NCBI GenBank assembly: GCA_944390805.1
Contig: CALXQW010000036.1
Location: 1 to 64,000, forward strand
Source: an uncultured Opitutales bacterium
GTDB taxonomy: Bacteria; Verrucomicrobiota; Verrucomicrobiia; Opitutales; Intestinicryptomonadaceae
DNA length: 64,000 nt
Direction: 5' to 3'
A model generated the notes under the pieces. That model was not told the origin of the DNA. It saw only the letters and a program-made list of their open reading frames with translations, and did not search any database. The position numbers and the translations under genes are program-made. Shown here in pieces: positions 48,341 to 57,729 of this stretch; the stretch's first letter is position 1, and each line of letters begins with the position of its first letter.

Positions 48341-48370
48341 GCGCGCACCTTAAAGGTGCGCGCTTTTTTT
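48341..48370 (+). terminator. Terminator after the Arg-rich protein gene
   Basis: GCGCGCACC pairs with GGTGCGCGC around TTAAA, then TTTTTTT. Confidence 0.92.
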
Positions 48371-48605
48371 ATGGCAGTGCAAGTATTTATATCTGTGAAA
48401 ATTGGATTGGGATTTTTAGATTTTTGGTGTACAAGTAGCCAATGATAGTTTGAACCATTTTGACTTTTACTGTTAAAAAAATAAAAGATACTTGCCAAGC
48501 AAGGCTACGAATTCAAAAATCTGCGGAAATAAAAGCGAGGATTTTGGCGGATTATAAATTACACGTCGAATTATAAGATAGCTATTTATAATAAAGGATA
48601 ATTAT

Positions 48606-49679
48606 ATGGAAAAAATAAAAGTAATGATAGTAGGCTGCGGGAATATGGGAACATCCCATGCCAAGGCTTATCACAATATAGACGGCTACGAGCTCTGCGC
48701 GATTGTCGATAAATCCGAGGCGAACCGCCAAAAGGTAAACAATCTTCTTGGAGGTGGATATGCTCTTTATGAGGATTTTGACGAGGCTCTTGCAAAGTCT
48801 AAGCCAGACGTTGTATCAATATGCACATATCCGGATTCTCACGAGGGATTTGCCATAAAAGCCCTTGAGGCAGGGTGCCATGTTTTTGTTGAAAAGCCTC
48901 TTGCAACAACTGTTGAAGGTGCAGAAAATATAGTTTCAACCGCAAGGAGACTTGGCAAGAAGGTTGTGGTAGGCTACATATTGCGCCAGCATCCAAGTTG
49001 GAAGAAGTTTATAGAGCTGGCTAAGGGATTGGGCAAGCCACTGGTAATGCGCATGAATTTAAACCAGCAGTCGCACGGGTTTATGTGGAATGTGCACAAG
49101 AATCTTATGAAGGGAGCATCGCCTATAGTAGATTGCGGGGTTCACTATGTTGATGTTATGTGCCAGATGACGGGTGCAAAGCCGGTAAGTGTTCATGCGA
49201 TAGGCGCGCGGCTCACAGATGAGATTGCTCCAGACCAGTACAACTACGGACAACTTCAGGTTAAATTTGACGACGGTTCAGTTGGCTGGTACGAGGCCGG
49301 TTGGGGTCCGATGGTTTCGCAGAAGGCATTCTTTGTAAAAGACGTATGGGGACCTAAAGGTTCGGCAACTATAGACGCCAAGAATGCCGGTGCGGAGGGG
49401 AAGTCGGACAATGTGGATTCCCACACCAAGACAGAACAAATCAGGGTTCATTACGCAGAGCAGAATTCCCAGAATGAATTTGTCCGTCAGGACGAATGGT
49501 TCAGCACTGAAGACGAGCCCGACCACGATGGATTGTGCCGCCGCGAGCAGGAATTCCTGCTTGATGCCATAATCAACAATAAGGACATATCAGAGCATAT
49601 GGATGCTGCAATTCAGAGCCTGAGAATAGTTCTTGCCGCCGATAAATCTGTAAAGACGGGAGAGGTAATAAAGCTCTAA
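48606..49679 (+). CDS. Gfo/Idh/MocA-family oxidoreductase
   Basis: 357 residues. The N-terminal NAD(P) fold is MIVGCGNMGTSHAKAYHN (GxGxxG type). The family Lys motif appears as HVFVEKPLATTVEGA (near residue 95-105), followed by VVVGYILRQHPSWKKFIELA. The C-terminal domain carries the catalytic-type DCGVHYVDVMCQMTG (Asp/His, near residue 177). Such enzymes oxidise or reduce sugars, inositols or related compounds, and some are glycosidases. The substrate cannot be set from sequence. A good ribosome-binding site (AAAGGA) is present, and terminators lie on both sides, so it is monocistronic. Confidence 0.9.
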   Translation: MEKIKVMIVGCGNMGTSHAKAYHNIDGYELCAIVDKSEANRQKVNNLLGGGYALYEDFDEALAKSKPDVVSICTYPDSHEGFAIKALEAGCHVFVEKPLATTVEGAENIVSTARRLGKKVVVGYILRQHPSWKKFIELAKGLGKPLVMRMNLNQQSHGFMWNVHKNLMKGASPIVDCGVHYVDVMCQMTGAKPVSVHAIGARLTDEIAPDQYNYGQLQVKFDDGSVGWYEAGWGPMVSQKAFFVKDVWGPKGSATIDAKNAGAEGKSDNVDSHTKTEQIRVHYAEQNSQNEFVRQDEWFSTEDEPDHDGLCRREQEFLLDAIINNKDISEHMDAAIQSLRIVLAADKSVKTGEVIKL

Positions 49680-49702
49680 CGGAAAAGTTTTAGATTAAAT
49701 AG

Positions 49703-49743
49703 TGCGCCGGGATAGGTTTTTTCTATTCCGGCGCATTTTTTAT
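49703..49743 (+). terminator. Terminator of the oxidoreductase gene
   Basis: TGCGCCGGGATAG pairs with CTATTCCGGCGCA (one G-T) around GTTTTTT, then TTTTTT. Confidence 0.92.
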
Positions 49744-50054
49744 AATAGGTTTTCCTTATATCTTTTTTTGATATTTTCTATTGCATCAAATAATTTTAAT
49801 ACGCCAATGGCTTTTCTGAAACCTTTATTTGAACTTTCTAATATGTTAATAATTTATCAGTTTATTTTAATGATATGTTTTGTTATATGTATATGAAAGT
49901 TAATTTGTTGAAAAAATAATATATAAACGAAACATTCTTGTGGTAGGCGGCGTTTAAATATAAAGCGCATATGGGCGTTATTAGCAAACGCAGTTTGCGT
50001 TTGCAAAACTGAAATACTATGTTTAGCGTATTTAAAAATTTTGCATGAAGTTTT
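49744..50054. other. AT-rich leader region of the type II secretion operon
   Basis: About 310 bases without a gene. The only clear structure is the inverted repeat at 49984-50004. Promoter elements of the T2SS operon are expected here, but no -35/-10 pair stands out in the AT-rich background. Confidence 0.5.
49984..50004. promoter_or_regulatory. Inverted repeat 50 bases before gspG, candidate operator
   Basis: GCAAACGCA and TGCGTTTGC are perfect complements separated by GTT. There is no T-run after it, so it is not a terminator. It could be a repressor site or an mRNA leader hairpin. Confidence 0.4.
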
Positions 50055-50474
50055 ATGAAAAATAAAAGACAGAAGAATAGAAGGGCATTCACCCTGTTTG
50101 AGATATTGATAGTGATAGGTCTTATGGCGCTGCTCGTATCGTTTGTAGTGGGCAACTTGGACAGGATAATGACGGGGGCTCAGGAAAGTTTGGCAAAGTC
50201 TTTTGTCAAAGGTTCTGTGCAGACTCCGCTTATGGCTTATAAATTGGCGATAGGCAGGTATCCGACTACGGAAGAGGGCTTATCTGCCCTCATAAAGGCT
50301 CCGGAAAATGCGTCGGAAAATTGGAAGGGCCCATATATAAAAGAAATTCCTCTGGATCCGTGGAATAATCCGTATCAGTACTGTTTTCCGGGAGTACATA
50401 ACAAGGACTCTTTCGATATATGGTCTCTCGGCCCCGACGGGGTTGCAAGCGACGATGATATAGGGAATTGGTAG
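50055..50474 (+). CDS. gspG: Type II secretion major pseudopilin
   Basis: 139 residues. The prepilin signal is RRAFTLFEILIVIGLMALLV: Ala instead of Gly at -1, Phe at +1 and Glu at +5. The GspG body is clear: PLMAYKLAIGRYPTTEEGLS, WKGPYIKEIPLDPWNNPYQY, and the calcium-site loop IWSLGPDGVASDDDIGNW. It forms the main shaft of the periplasmic pseudopilus. It is the first gene of an operon of eleven genes running to gspF at 61388. Confidence 0.95.
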   Translation: MKNKRQKNRRAFTLFEILIVIGLMALLVSFVVGNLDRIMTGAQESLAKSFVKGSVQTPLMAYKLAIGRYPTTEEGLSALIKAPENASENWKGPYIKEIPLDPWNNPYQYCFPGVHNKDSFDIWSLGPDGVASDDDIGNW

Positions 50475-50537
50475 TATCTGAAACTGCCGCATTTATTGCG
50501 TTTCCATTTGCAAAAGTTCTGTTGTTGGCCGGTTTAC

Positions 50538-51119
50538 ATGATAGGCAAAAGGGCCTTTACGCTGTTTGAAGTGCTTGCGGTGCTTGCGCTTATTGCGCTT
50601 GTCGCATCGCTTGCGGCAGTCGATTTTGCGTTTTTGGACTCCATGTCGACAAGGCCTGTTGACGTGGTTTTAAAAAATGCAATAAGGCAGGCTAAAGCCT
50701 CTGCCGATTTCGACGGAAAAGAGCGTGCGCTGTATTTTAATGCTGATGGCAGAGAGTTTGTCCTAAGAGATTATGAAAGCGCAAAGATATTGGCAAGAAT
50801 TCCGCTATATCCAAAGGCGAAGAAGGCTGGCAAAGATGGTGCTGAAAAGAACAGCGGAGTGGAAGGCGCTTTGGATCAATCTGAAAGTTCAGATGTTGGG
50901 CCGGCTGTGCGCGTAGTCTTTAAGCCGGTTATACCGGAGTCTGAAAATTCTTTCGAGTCTGCCTTTGGAAGGCTCGAGGAAATTCCATGCTTGCGCTTTT
51001 ACCCCGACGGAGCGTCTACAGAATGCATAATTTCATTATCTGAAGGCGGTAAGGCTGAGAGGTTCTTTAAACTTAATCCATTTGCGGAGGTGCCCGTTGA
51101 AACATCCGGCGAAGAATAG
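50538..51119 (+). CDS. GspH-like minor pseudopilin
   Basis: 193 residues from ATG MIGKRAFTLFE; the longer TTG-started frame would put 14 residues before the short prepilin leader. The prepilin motif is KRAFTLFEVLAVLALIALVA (again Ala at -1). The rest is a beta-rich body (DVVLKNAIRQAKASADFDGK, RALYFNADGREFVLRDYESA) with an inserted low-complexity segment near 105-125. Position between gspG and the gspI-like gene and the body layout point to GspH. Sequence similarity to named GspH is low. Confidence 0.75.
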   Translation: MIGKRAFTLFEVLAVLALIALVASLAAVDFAFLDSMSTRPVDVVLKNAIRQAKASADFDGKERALYFNADGREFVLRDYESAKILARIPLYPKAKKAGKDGAEKNSGVEGALDQSESSDVGPAVRVVFKPVIPESENSFESAFGRLEEIPCLRFYPDGASTECIISLSEGGKAERFFKLNPFAEVPVETSGEE

Positions 51120-51567
51120 AAAAAACGGATTTTCCCTGTTGGAATGTATAGTTTCCCTTGCGCTCTTCGCTACGGCAAGTGTAATGGTGGGGCAGGCGTG
51201 CTTTAACACGTTGACGTGCTTGGATTCTCTTAAGAAAGATTCGTATTCCGACGGATTGAAAGACTATATAAGGGCAAATATTGTGGCGCAGGAATCTCTT
51301 GACGAGATAGAATCGGGATTCGATATAGACGATCCTGACGGCGGGCAAATAAATGTTATAGGAATATCTGAAATGACGTCCATTGCGGATTTATTCAGAT
51401 TGGATTATACGGTATCTTCAGATAGGGGAGAATATTCTGAGTCTATGTTGCTAATTCGTAAAAATTGGTATGAGCGCAGTTCCGATAGGGATACCATAGT
51501 TGACGACCGCACCGACTGGCTAGATGAAACCCGCAGACAATATGAGCCGGAGAGGGAGAATCCATAA
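51097..51567 (+). CDS. GspI-like minor pseudopilin (TTG start)
   Basis: 156 residues. I chose the TTG at 51097 (MKHPAKNRKNGFSLLE) because GGAGG stands six bases upstream and the leader before the cleavage Gly is then of normal length. The gene overlaps the end of the GspH-like gene. Motif KNGFSLLECIVSLALFATAS has the canonical Gly-Phe and Glu+5. The remainder (LTCLDSLKKDS, IVAQESLDEIESGF) is compatible with GspI, including the A-x-N-x-x-x-E/D-type segment (RANIVAQESLDEI). Confidence 0.75.
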   Translation: MKHPAKNRKNGFSLLECIVSLALFATASVMVGQACFNTLTCLDSLKKDSYSDGLKDYIRANIVAQESLDEIESGFDIDDPDGGQINVIGISEMTSIADLFRLDYTVSSDRGEYSESMLLIRKNWYERSSDRDTIVDDRTDWLDETRRQYEPERENP

Positions 51568-51575
51568 GAAGTAAT

Positions 51576-52370
51576 ATGCCGGCATATAGCACGACAAATT
51601 CTGTTGTAAGGCGCCGAAACTCCAGAGGCAGTTGCGGCGGATTCTCATTGTTTGAAGTGCTGCTAGCAATGTCAATTGCGGGAATTGTAATGACGGCGGC
51701 TTGCGGAATGCTGTTTAATATGGTGTCAATTATGGAGTCGTTTGAAAGCGAGAATCCGTTTTCGTCGCACGTAGACAGGGTTGAGAAGTTTTTGAACGCA
51801 AGGTTGTCAATGTCTCGATTTTCCGCGGAGGCGGACGAGTCTTTACGTGGAAGCAGCCTTTCTCAAGACTTGAACATATCGTATTCCCGTCCGCCAGACG
51901 CAAATACTTCTGAGGATTTACGCTTATGTTTCGGGGTGTTGGACGACCATCCTTTATTTATATCGTCAAAGTCAATTTCTTCAGAGAAAGTCTGCTGGCT
52001 TGATTTTTCCGAGGACGAGGGCTTGTCTTTATTGTGGTGTTTCGCAAAAAAGGAGGATACATTCTCCGAAGATTCCCAGAGGCCTGTTTACAGGACAAAA
52101 ATTTCTCCGTATGTGAAAAGTATTGAATATCTGTATTATTACTCCGACGGCTTTGGCTGGACATGGGAAACTGAAATTGCGGAAGGTTCCGACGCTTCTA
52201 AGCAGTTGCCCGCATTCATAAAGCTTAGTTTTGAAAATGGAACGGAAAAGGCGGAGCGATATATTCCAATATTCGGCATTGTGGATACGTCTTTTTACAA
52301 GCCTTCGTCGTACAAGAGTTCGGGGTCTTCAGGCGGCGGAGGCGGGGCGTCTGGAGGAGGCGGAAAGTGA
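51576..52370 (+). CDS. GspJ-like minor pseudopilin
   Basis: 264 residues. A long leader of about 22 residues precedes GGFSLFEVLLAMSIAGIVMT (canonical Gly-Phe, Glu+5). The middle matches GspJ in layout (DRVEKFLNARLSMSRFSAE; VKSIEYLYYYSDGFGWTWE; LPAFIKLSFENGTEKAERYI). The C-terminus is a Gly/Ser-rich run (SGGGGGASGGGGK), unusual for a pseudopilin. The stop overlaps the start codon of the next gene (GTGA). Confidence 0.75.
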   Translation: MPAYSTTNSVVRRRNSRGSCGGFSLFEVLLAMSIAGIVMTAACGMLFNMVSIMESFESENPFSSHVDRVEKFLNARLSMSRFSAEADESLRGSSLSQDLNISYSRPPDANTSEDLRLCFGVLDDHPLFISSKSISSEKVCWLDFSEDEGLSLLWCFAKKEDTFSEDSQRPVYRTKISPYVKSIEYLYYYSDGFGWTWETEIAEGSDASKQLPAFIKLSFENGTEKAERYIPIFGIVDTSFYKPSSYKSSGSSGGGGGASGGGGK

Positions 52371-53413
52371 ATGTGAAAAGGAAGATGTTCAGCTGCTGTA
52401 GAGTCCGCCGGGGGGCGCTTTTGCTGTTTGTCCTTGGAATGATAGCGATGCTTTCATTTGTGATGGTGCAGATAATAAATTACGCACAGACACAGTTTCA
52501 ATCGAAGGCGTCGGACATGGTTGCAAATTCCATGCGGCTAGACGCCTACAATGCGTTGTATGCCGTTATAGCCGAGCTTGAAGAGTTTGTTGAGGTTGAC
52601 GGCGGGTTGTACTCCGCCGACCAGGGATGGGGCAGATGTTTTTCTGAAGGCCGCGTTGAGTTGCCGAGCGGTTCGGAAGTTGAAATAAAAATAGAGGATT
52701 TATGCTCTAAGATTTCCCTTCCGAATATATCGCACGACGATTTTAAAGCTGTGTTTGAATTTCTTGGTTTTACCGATGTAGACGCCCAGGCCATAGCCGA
52801 CTGTTTTTTCGATTGGACCGATTCCGACGACGCAGTCAGGCAGGATGGCGCCGAAAAGGACGATTACGACGATTACTCCGCAAAACCTCCCAATCGACCC
52901 CTTGAGAGTTTCAGTGAGCTTCGGCTAATAAAGGGTTTTGACGTTTTGTTCTTCGATGAAAACGGCGCCCCAAATGAATTATACGAGACATTCACTAGGA
53001 TATTCAGCCTTGAGCAATTTAGGGAGACCAACGTGAACTCGGCTTCTGCGGAGGTGCTGGAGGTATTGTGCGAGATGTCGTTGTACGATTACGACGAGAG
53101 AATCTTCGATGCAATACGCGGCAAGACCGTTCCTATAAGCGACGGAATAACATGGCTGAAAAATTCTGAGGAGCTCGAAAGTAGAGGATTTTCCCTTCCT
53201 CCTAAAAATATAGGATATCAGACAAGCCGCCTGAAAATAGAAGTGCGCGTAAAACGAGGTTTGGCTGAGTATGTGCTTTGCGCAATATATGGAACGCCGC
53301 TTTCGTCGTCGGCTTCAAATACGAAGAATTCTACTGGCAATGTAACTAAGGCGGCCGACACAAAATCTGGATTTTACATACTCAAAATATCGGAAAGAGC
53401 CGACAATGACTAA
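52367..53413 (+). CDS. gspK: GspK-like minor pseudopilin (GTG start)
   Basis: 348 residues. The GTG start overlaps the preceding TGA, and GGAGGAGG stands upstream. The N-terminal hydrophobic segment is RRGALLLFVLGMIAMLSFVM, with Gly-Ala-Leu as in GspK, which lacks Glu+5. The large helical body carries the helix-hairpin-helix-like T2SSK features: CSKISLPNISHDDFKAVFEF, IADCFFDWTDSDDA, SFSELRLIKGFD, and ETNVNSASAEVLEVLCEM. It caps the pseudopilus tip with the I and J proteins. Confidence 0.85.
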   Translation: MNVKRKMFSCCRVRRGALLLFVLGMIAMLSFVMVQIINYAQTQFQSKASDMVANSMRLDAYNALYAVIAELEEFVEVDGGLYSADQGWGRCFSEGRVELPSGSEVEIKIEDLCSKISLPNISHDDFKAVFEFLGFTDVDAQAIADCFFDWTDSDDAVRQDGAEKDDYDDYSAKPPNRPLESFSELRLIKGFDVLFFDENGAPNELYETFTRIFSLEQFRETNVNSASAEVLEVLCEMSLYDYDERIFDAIRGKTVPISDGITWLKNSEELESRGFSLPPKNIGYQTSRLKIEVRVKRGLAEYVLCAIYGTPLSSSASNTKNSTGNVTKAADTKSGFYILKISERADND

Positions 53414-53481
53414 TAATTTCTTGTTTTTTATGGTGCAAAAACGAAACAAATTCTTTTTAATGGCATTTATATAGATAACCA

Positions 53482-54546
53482 ATGCAAACACAGAAGGGGT
53501 CGGATAATAATAATGTAGTTTTGGAAGACTCCGCGTTCTTCATGAAAATATTGGACGCGGATGCATCTTTGTCTGACTCGGACTGCCGGGCGATAGCCGG
53601 AAATTTCTTGGAGACATCGGCGCCGCTGCCCATGGAGCAGCTGATGTGGGGAGTGTCGAGGCGCGGCGGCAAAATTCTTGTCTATGCAGCCGGAACACAC
53701 CGCCTTCTTGCCGACGAAGATACAGCAGAGAAGCTCTCCTTTGCAAGAAGGGCATTCCCGTCTTTTGCGGCTATCTTTGCTGCGCCTTTTCAGGACGGAT
53801 GCTATTCTTACGATACTTCCTCAGGCAGAATATTCTTTAAGGTTGCAAACGGCAACGTTGTAGATTTCGACATTTACGGAAGCCCAGACAATGCCATAGA
53901 TGCTGAGAACTCAGAATGTGCAGTATTTTCCCTATCTTTAGCTGATGGTGCGGGCGGAGTAAAATTTTCGGCGGATTTTAAAGAAAATGGCAATGCGCCG
54001 TTAAAGTGGAAAATTTCAAATTCGCGAATAAAGAATCTTTGCGATATACGCTCAAAGGCGCAGCTGGCAGAAATTTCAAAACGCGTATTTAGGCAGACTA
54101 TGGTGTCGGCGTTTTTTGCATGCGCGGCGCTTTTATTTGTGTATATGGCGGTATGGCAGATATATTTGATATTTGAATCCGCAAAGGTTTCCCAAGTACA
54201 GAAGGCCTTTGATGAAATATCACCTAAGGCAAAAGAAGTTGAAGCTATGAGCGAGCAGCTTGCGTTTATAACTTCGCTTTCTAAGAAACCTTTGGAAAAT
54301 ACAAGGCTGATAGCCATCGCAAATAGGGCAAGATCGGCGGATATAGAATTCTCAAAAACTTCGGCAACAACGCCTACAGACTTGCAGATATATGGCAAAG
54401 CGGAAAGCGCCGGCTCTGTAAATAGATTTGAGGAAAACTTAAGAAAATCTCCCTATGTTAAGTCTGTCAGGGCAAGTGTTCCAAGTTCGAAATCTGGCAA
54501 TGCCCAGTTTGAAATAAATATAACTTTTACCTCTAACGATAAATGA
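53482..54546 (+). CDS. GspL/PilN-like inner-membrane protein
   Basis: 354 residues. The N-terminal about 190 residues would be cytoplasmic (GspL-type actin-like position, but with weak similarity: PMEQLMWGVSRRGGKILVYA). A transmembrane helix lies near residues 212-232 (SAFFACAALLFVYMAVWQIY). A coiled segment (AKVSQVQKAFDEISPKAKEV) and a ferredoxin-like periplasmic end (TDLQIYGKAESAGSVNRFEE) follow, as in PilN/GspL. Its stop overlaps the next start (ATGA). Assignment rests mainly on layout and gene order. Confidence 0.7.
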   Translation: MQTQKGSDNNNVVLEDSAFFMKILDADASLSDSDCRAIAGNFLETSAPLPMEQLMWGVSRRGGKILVYAAGTHRLLADEDTAEKLSFARRAFPSFAAIFAAPFQDGCYSYDTSSGRIFFKVANGNVVDFDIYGSPDNAIDAENSECAVFSLSLADGAGGVKFSADFKENGNAPLKWKISNSRIKNLCDIRSKAQLAEISKRVFRQTMVSAFFACAALLFVYMAVWQIYLIFESAKVSQVQKAFDEISPKAKEVEAMSEQLAFITSLSKKPLENTRLIAIANRARSADIEFSKTSATTPTDLQIYGKAESAGSVNRFEENLRKSPYVKSVRASVPSSKSGNAQFEINITFTSNDK

Positions 54547-55100
54547 AAAATATCGCAAAAAAGGTATCTGAATTTTATATGTCGCGCACTAAGCGCGAGA
54601 AATTCATGCTGTATGCCTTTATAATTGCGGGATTGGGGCTTTGGTATACAAATTTGGCGGATAAATCTGCTCTCTTGGAGGAAAGAATGTTGGATTTATC
54701 TGCGCGCCTTGATGCGGCAAGAATGGTTGTTGCAAGTGAAGAGTCCATAGTATCTAAACTTGCTGAGGCAAGAAAAGCTTTCGATAAGTCCAAGACGGTT
54801 TCCGCAAGAGCATTGCAGGATATGGTTGAGAAAAGCGCAAGCGAAAGTTCTTTGCAATATGAGACAAGCCTGCCGCAATCGTCGGAAGGAAATTTGTCTG
54901 GAGGGGTTTCCGTTTCGACTTTGCGTTTCAGCGCGCAGCATGCGCCCATAGGCAATCTTGTTGAGTTTGAGCGCAAATTAAAGCGCCTTGAGCCATATGC
55001 GGTTGTTAAGGAGGCGTCGTTTTCGGCCGACGGTAAGGGCCTTGTAAATGCGCGCTATAAGATATGTTCTTTCGATTTTCCAAACCAAACAGAAAAATGA
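54543..55100 (+). CDS. GspM/PilO-like inner-membrane protein
   Basis: 185 residues: a short cytoplasmic N-terminus with SRTKREKFMLYAF (GspM-like), one transmembrane helix at about residues 22-38, a coiled coil (LLEERMLDLSARLDAARMVV), and a ferredoxin-like domain (STLRFSAQHAPIGNLVEFER, LEPYAVVKEASFSAD). It overlaps both the gspL-like gene (ATGA) and gspD (ATGA). It is expected to pair with the GspL-like protein in the inner-membrane platform. Confidence 0.75.
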   Translation: MKNIAKKVSEFYMSRTKREKFMLYAFIIAGLGLWYTNLADKSALLEERMLDLSARLDAARMVVASEESIVSKLAEARKAFDKSKTVSARALQDMVEKSASESSLQYETSLPQSSEGNLSGGVSVSTLRFSAQHAPIGNLVEFERKLKRLEPYAVVKEASFSADGKGLVNARYKICSFDFPNQTEK

Positions 55101-57721
55101 AAAAGTTTTTTGCGATAGTTTTAGCTTTATTTGCTTTTTTTGCAGCCTATTGCCAGGATTCGGAAACGGGTGGAATGCAGGCGGCAAATGAACGTGTGCA
55201 AGATTCTGCCGCAGTGCCGCCGACAAATGGGGCGGTGGGTGCCGGTGGAGCAGAATTAGTAGATGATGAATCAGCAGCAGGTGTAGAGCCTTTGGAGAAT
55301 CCACCTCCGCCGCCGGACGGATCCGATATGCGCAGCTTCGGCCCCCCGCCGCCCATGCAGGACGGAGGAGGTGCTCCTTCTGGTAATATTTCAGCCGACC
55401 AACAGACTTACAATGCTGGAACATCACAGGCAGACGCTTTAAAAAATTTGGTGGAATCTTCAGGCAGACCGCGGGGTGGAGGCATATCTGTGCCTGAAGG
55501 AGTTTCTTTGGAAAATGATTTGCAAGGGCCTTTTTATTTTGTGGATGAGTCTCCTATTCAAGTAATAAAAATTCTTGAGGCGCTCTCAGGTAAGTTGATC
55601 CTGCAAAGTTCCAATTTGCCAAATGCAAAGATAAATTTTGCTACAAAATCTAGAATGAATAGGCAGGAGGCCGTTGCGGCTTTTGAGTCTCTATTGAGCT
55701 TAAACGGAATAGCAATTATTCCCGTTGGCGATAAATATCTTAAGGCAGTGCCGAGCGACGCAGTGGCAACACAGGCTCCTCAATTTATAATGGGAAGTCC
55801 CTCGGAGCTGCCTCCAAGCTTGAAGTTTTATACGAAGCTGTTCGAGCTTGAATATATGGAGATGGACAAGCTTGGAGATAAATTAAAGCCTTTTTTAAGT
55901 TCTGGGAAGGTGTCATCGGCTGAGGTTTTCCCGCGAAGCAATGCGGTGCTTATCACTGATACGCTGACTAATTTGCAGCGCATAGAATTGCTAATTAAGA
56001 AACTTGATGTTCCGGCGCAGATAAGGGAAGACATCGCGTTTATACAGCTAAAAAATATATCGGCGGACGATATGAAATTGCGTCTGACAAATATGCAGTC
56101 GGATATTCTGAAGCGCTACTTTGAGAATACCACGATAGACGTAGACGCCCGCACAAACCAAGTTATAATACTAACTCAAAAGGGTAATATGCCCTATATT
56201 AGGAAATTGATAGAGGGGCTGGACATCCCGGCAGATCCACTTTTGAAAAGCGATGTGGTATATATAAAACATGGAGATGCTAAAGATGTAGTACAGGTGT
56301 TAAATACTGTTATATCTGGGCAGCAGCAGGCGGCACGCGCGGTTGAAAATTCAAAGAGCAGGCAGACAGCGGCAACACGCGCGGCAACCAAGACTGCAAA
56401 AGGTGCTACTACAAAAACTTCAAACCAGCCAAAGGCTTCAAGAGATACAGATTCTGGCATGCAGTTTAGCGAGTATGTTACTACAACAGCTGACGAATGG
56501 AGCAATTCCATTGTAGTCTACGGTACCCCCTCAGACATAACGCAGGTTAGAAGCCTTATAGAAAAGCTCGATATACAGCTTTATCAGGTGCGCATAGACG
56601 TGATTATAACAGAGGTCACTTTGGCCGACAACCAGGTTTCAGGCTTAAGCACGTTTGGACTGTCTTTTGGCGGAGGATCAACGGAATGGCCAAGCCAAGA
56701 AGGAGCGTTCTCTGGGAACACATCCACGTATGCTCTTTCTTCTAACACTAATCCGGCATTTTCAATAGGCGCAAACGAAAGCGGTTTTGACGCTGTATTT
56801 AATGCGGCTCAAGAGAATTCAAATGTTAAAGTATTGTCTTCTCCAAGTATTACAACGTCGCACAACAAAGAGGCGTATGTAAATGTCGGACAGAAGTATC
56901 CTGTTATAACAAGTTCAACCTCTGATATTGTTAATACCAATACGACAAAAAGTTCTGTAGAGCTGCGAGATATAGGTATAAAGCTTACAGTAACGCCTAG
57001 GATAGGGGAAAACGGCATAGTTCAGATGGAGGTCAAGCAGGTTGTTGATACCATAGTTAGCTATACAACCATAGACCAAAACCAGCAGCCTGTTATAGGT
57101 ACAAGAGAGGCTGAGAGCTTTATAAGTGTTCAAAGCGGAGAGACCATAGTTATGGCAGGTTTGCAGCAAGTTGACGTCTCTGATAAGGATGGAAAAGTAT
57201 GGCTGCTTGGCGATTTGCCCGTATTAGGTTGGTTGTTTTCACCCTCAAGTGCCGAGTTGACGCGTAGGGAACTTATAATATTCATACGCCCAACGGTGAT
57301 AAAAAGTTCCAAGATAAGCGAAATTATGGCGGATAAATCCATAGCCAATTCCGCATTCGGCGAAGAGATTAGAGATTTCTTTGAAGATGGAAGATTCTAT
57401 TCGAGAAAATCTGTAGAAGATAGGGAGCGCCAGTTTGAGAACAATCGTTTCTACAATCGGTTGTGGAGAGCACCATGGTCGCTGATTGTTCCGCCGGATA
57501 CAAATACGGTGTCAGATATGCTCAATGATGAAATATCTGAGCGTAAAAAAGCCGACGAAGAAGCTCGTAGAAATGGGGATCCGGCTCCGGAGTCCGAAGA
57601 GGGGGAAGTTGTAAATCCCAAAGTTAATGCTGATACTTCCGGAGAAGATTCCGAGCCTTCTGAAGAGGGAACGGAAAATGTAGTAAGGTCTAAATACAAG
57701 AGTAGAAATTTTAGAAGATAG
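55097..57721 (+). CDS. gspD: Type II secretion secretin
   Basis: About 874 residues from ATG MKKFFAIVLALFAFFAAYCQ (signal peptide), whose ATG overlaps the previous stop. A Pro/Gly-rich stretch (about 30-125) precedes N-domains: SPIQVIKILEALSGKLILQS (N0/N1), FYTKLFELEYMEMDKLGDKL, AFIQLKNISADDMKLRL, and DVVYIKHGDAKDVVQVLNTV, with a Thr/Lys/Ala-rich insert. The secretin domain carries VRIDVIITEVTLADNQVSG, VLSSPSITTSHNKEAYVNVG, LRDIGIKLTVTPRI, SGETIVMAGLQ and DLPVLGWLFSP, ending ELIIFIRPTVI (near 735). A charged tail of about 130 residues follows and might bind a pilotin or lack a role. It forms the outer-membrane channel. Confidence 0.93.
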   Translation: MKKFFAIVLALFAFFAAYCQDSETGGMQAANERVQDSAAVPPTNGAVGAGGAELVDDESAAGVEPLENPPPPPDGSDMRSFGPPPPMQDGGGAPSGNISADQQTYNAGTSQADALKNLVESSGRPRGGGISVPEGVSLENDLQGPFYFVDESPIQVIKILEALSGKLILQSSNLPNAKINFATKSRMNRQEAVAAFESLLSLNGIAIIPVGDKYLKAVPSDAVATQAPQFIMGSPSELPPSLKFYTKLFELEYMEMDKLGDKLKPFLSSGKVSSAEVFPRSNAVLITDTLTNLQRIELLIKKLDVPAQIREDIAFIQLKNISADDMKLRLTNMQSDILKRYFENTTIDVDARTNQVIILTQKGNMPYIRKLIEGLDIPADPLLKSDVVYIKHGDAKDVVQVLNTVISGQQQAARAVENSKSRQTAATRAATKTAKGATTKTSNQPKASRDTDSGMQFSEYVTTTADEWSNSIVVYGTPSDITQVRSLIEKLDIQLYQVRIDVIITEVTLADNQVSGLSTFGLSFGGGSTEWPSQEGAFSGNTSTYALSSNTNPAFSIGANESGFDAVFNAAQENSNVKVLSSPSITTSHNKEAYVNVGQKYPVITSSTSDIVNTNTTKSSVELRDIGIKLTVTPRIGENGIVQMEVKQVVDTIVSYTTIDQNQQPVIGTREAESFISVQSGETIVMAGLQQVDVSDKDGKVWLLGDLPVLGWLFSPSSAELTRRELIIFIRPTVIKSSKISEIMADKSIANSAFGEEIRDFFEDGRFYSRKSVEDRERQFENNRFYNRLWRAPWSLIVPPDTNTVSDMLNDEISERKKADEEARRNGDPAPESEEGEVVNPKVNADTSGEDSEPSEEGTENVVRSKYKSRNFRR

Positions 57722-57729
57722 GCTTTTGT

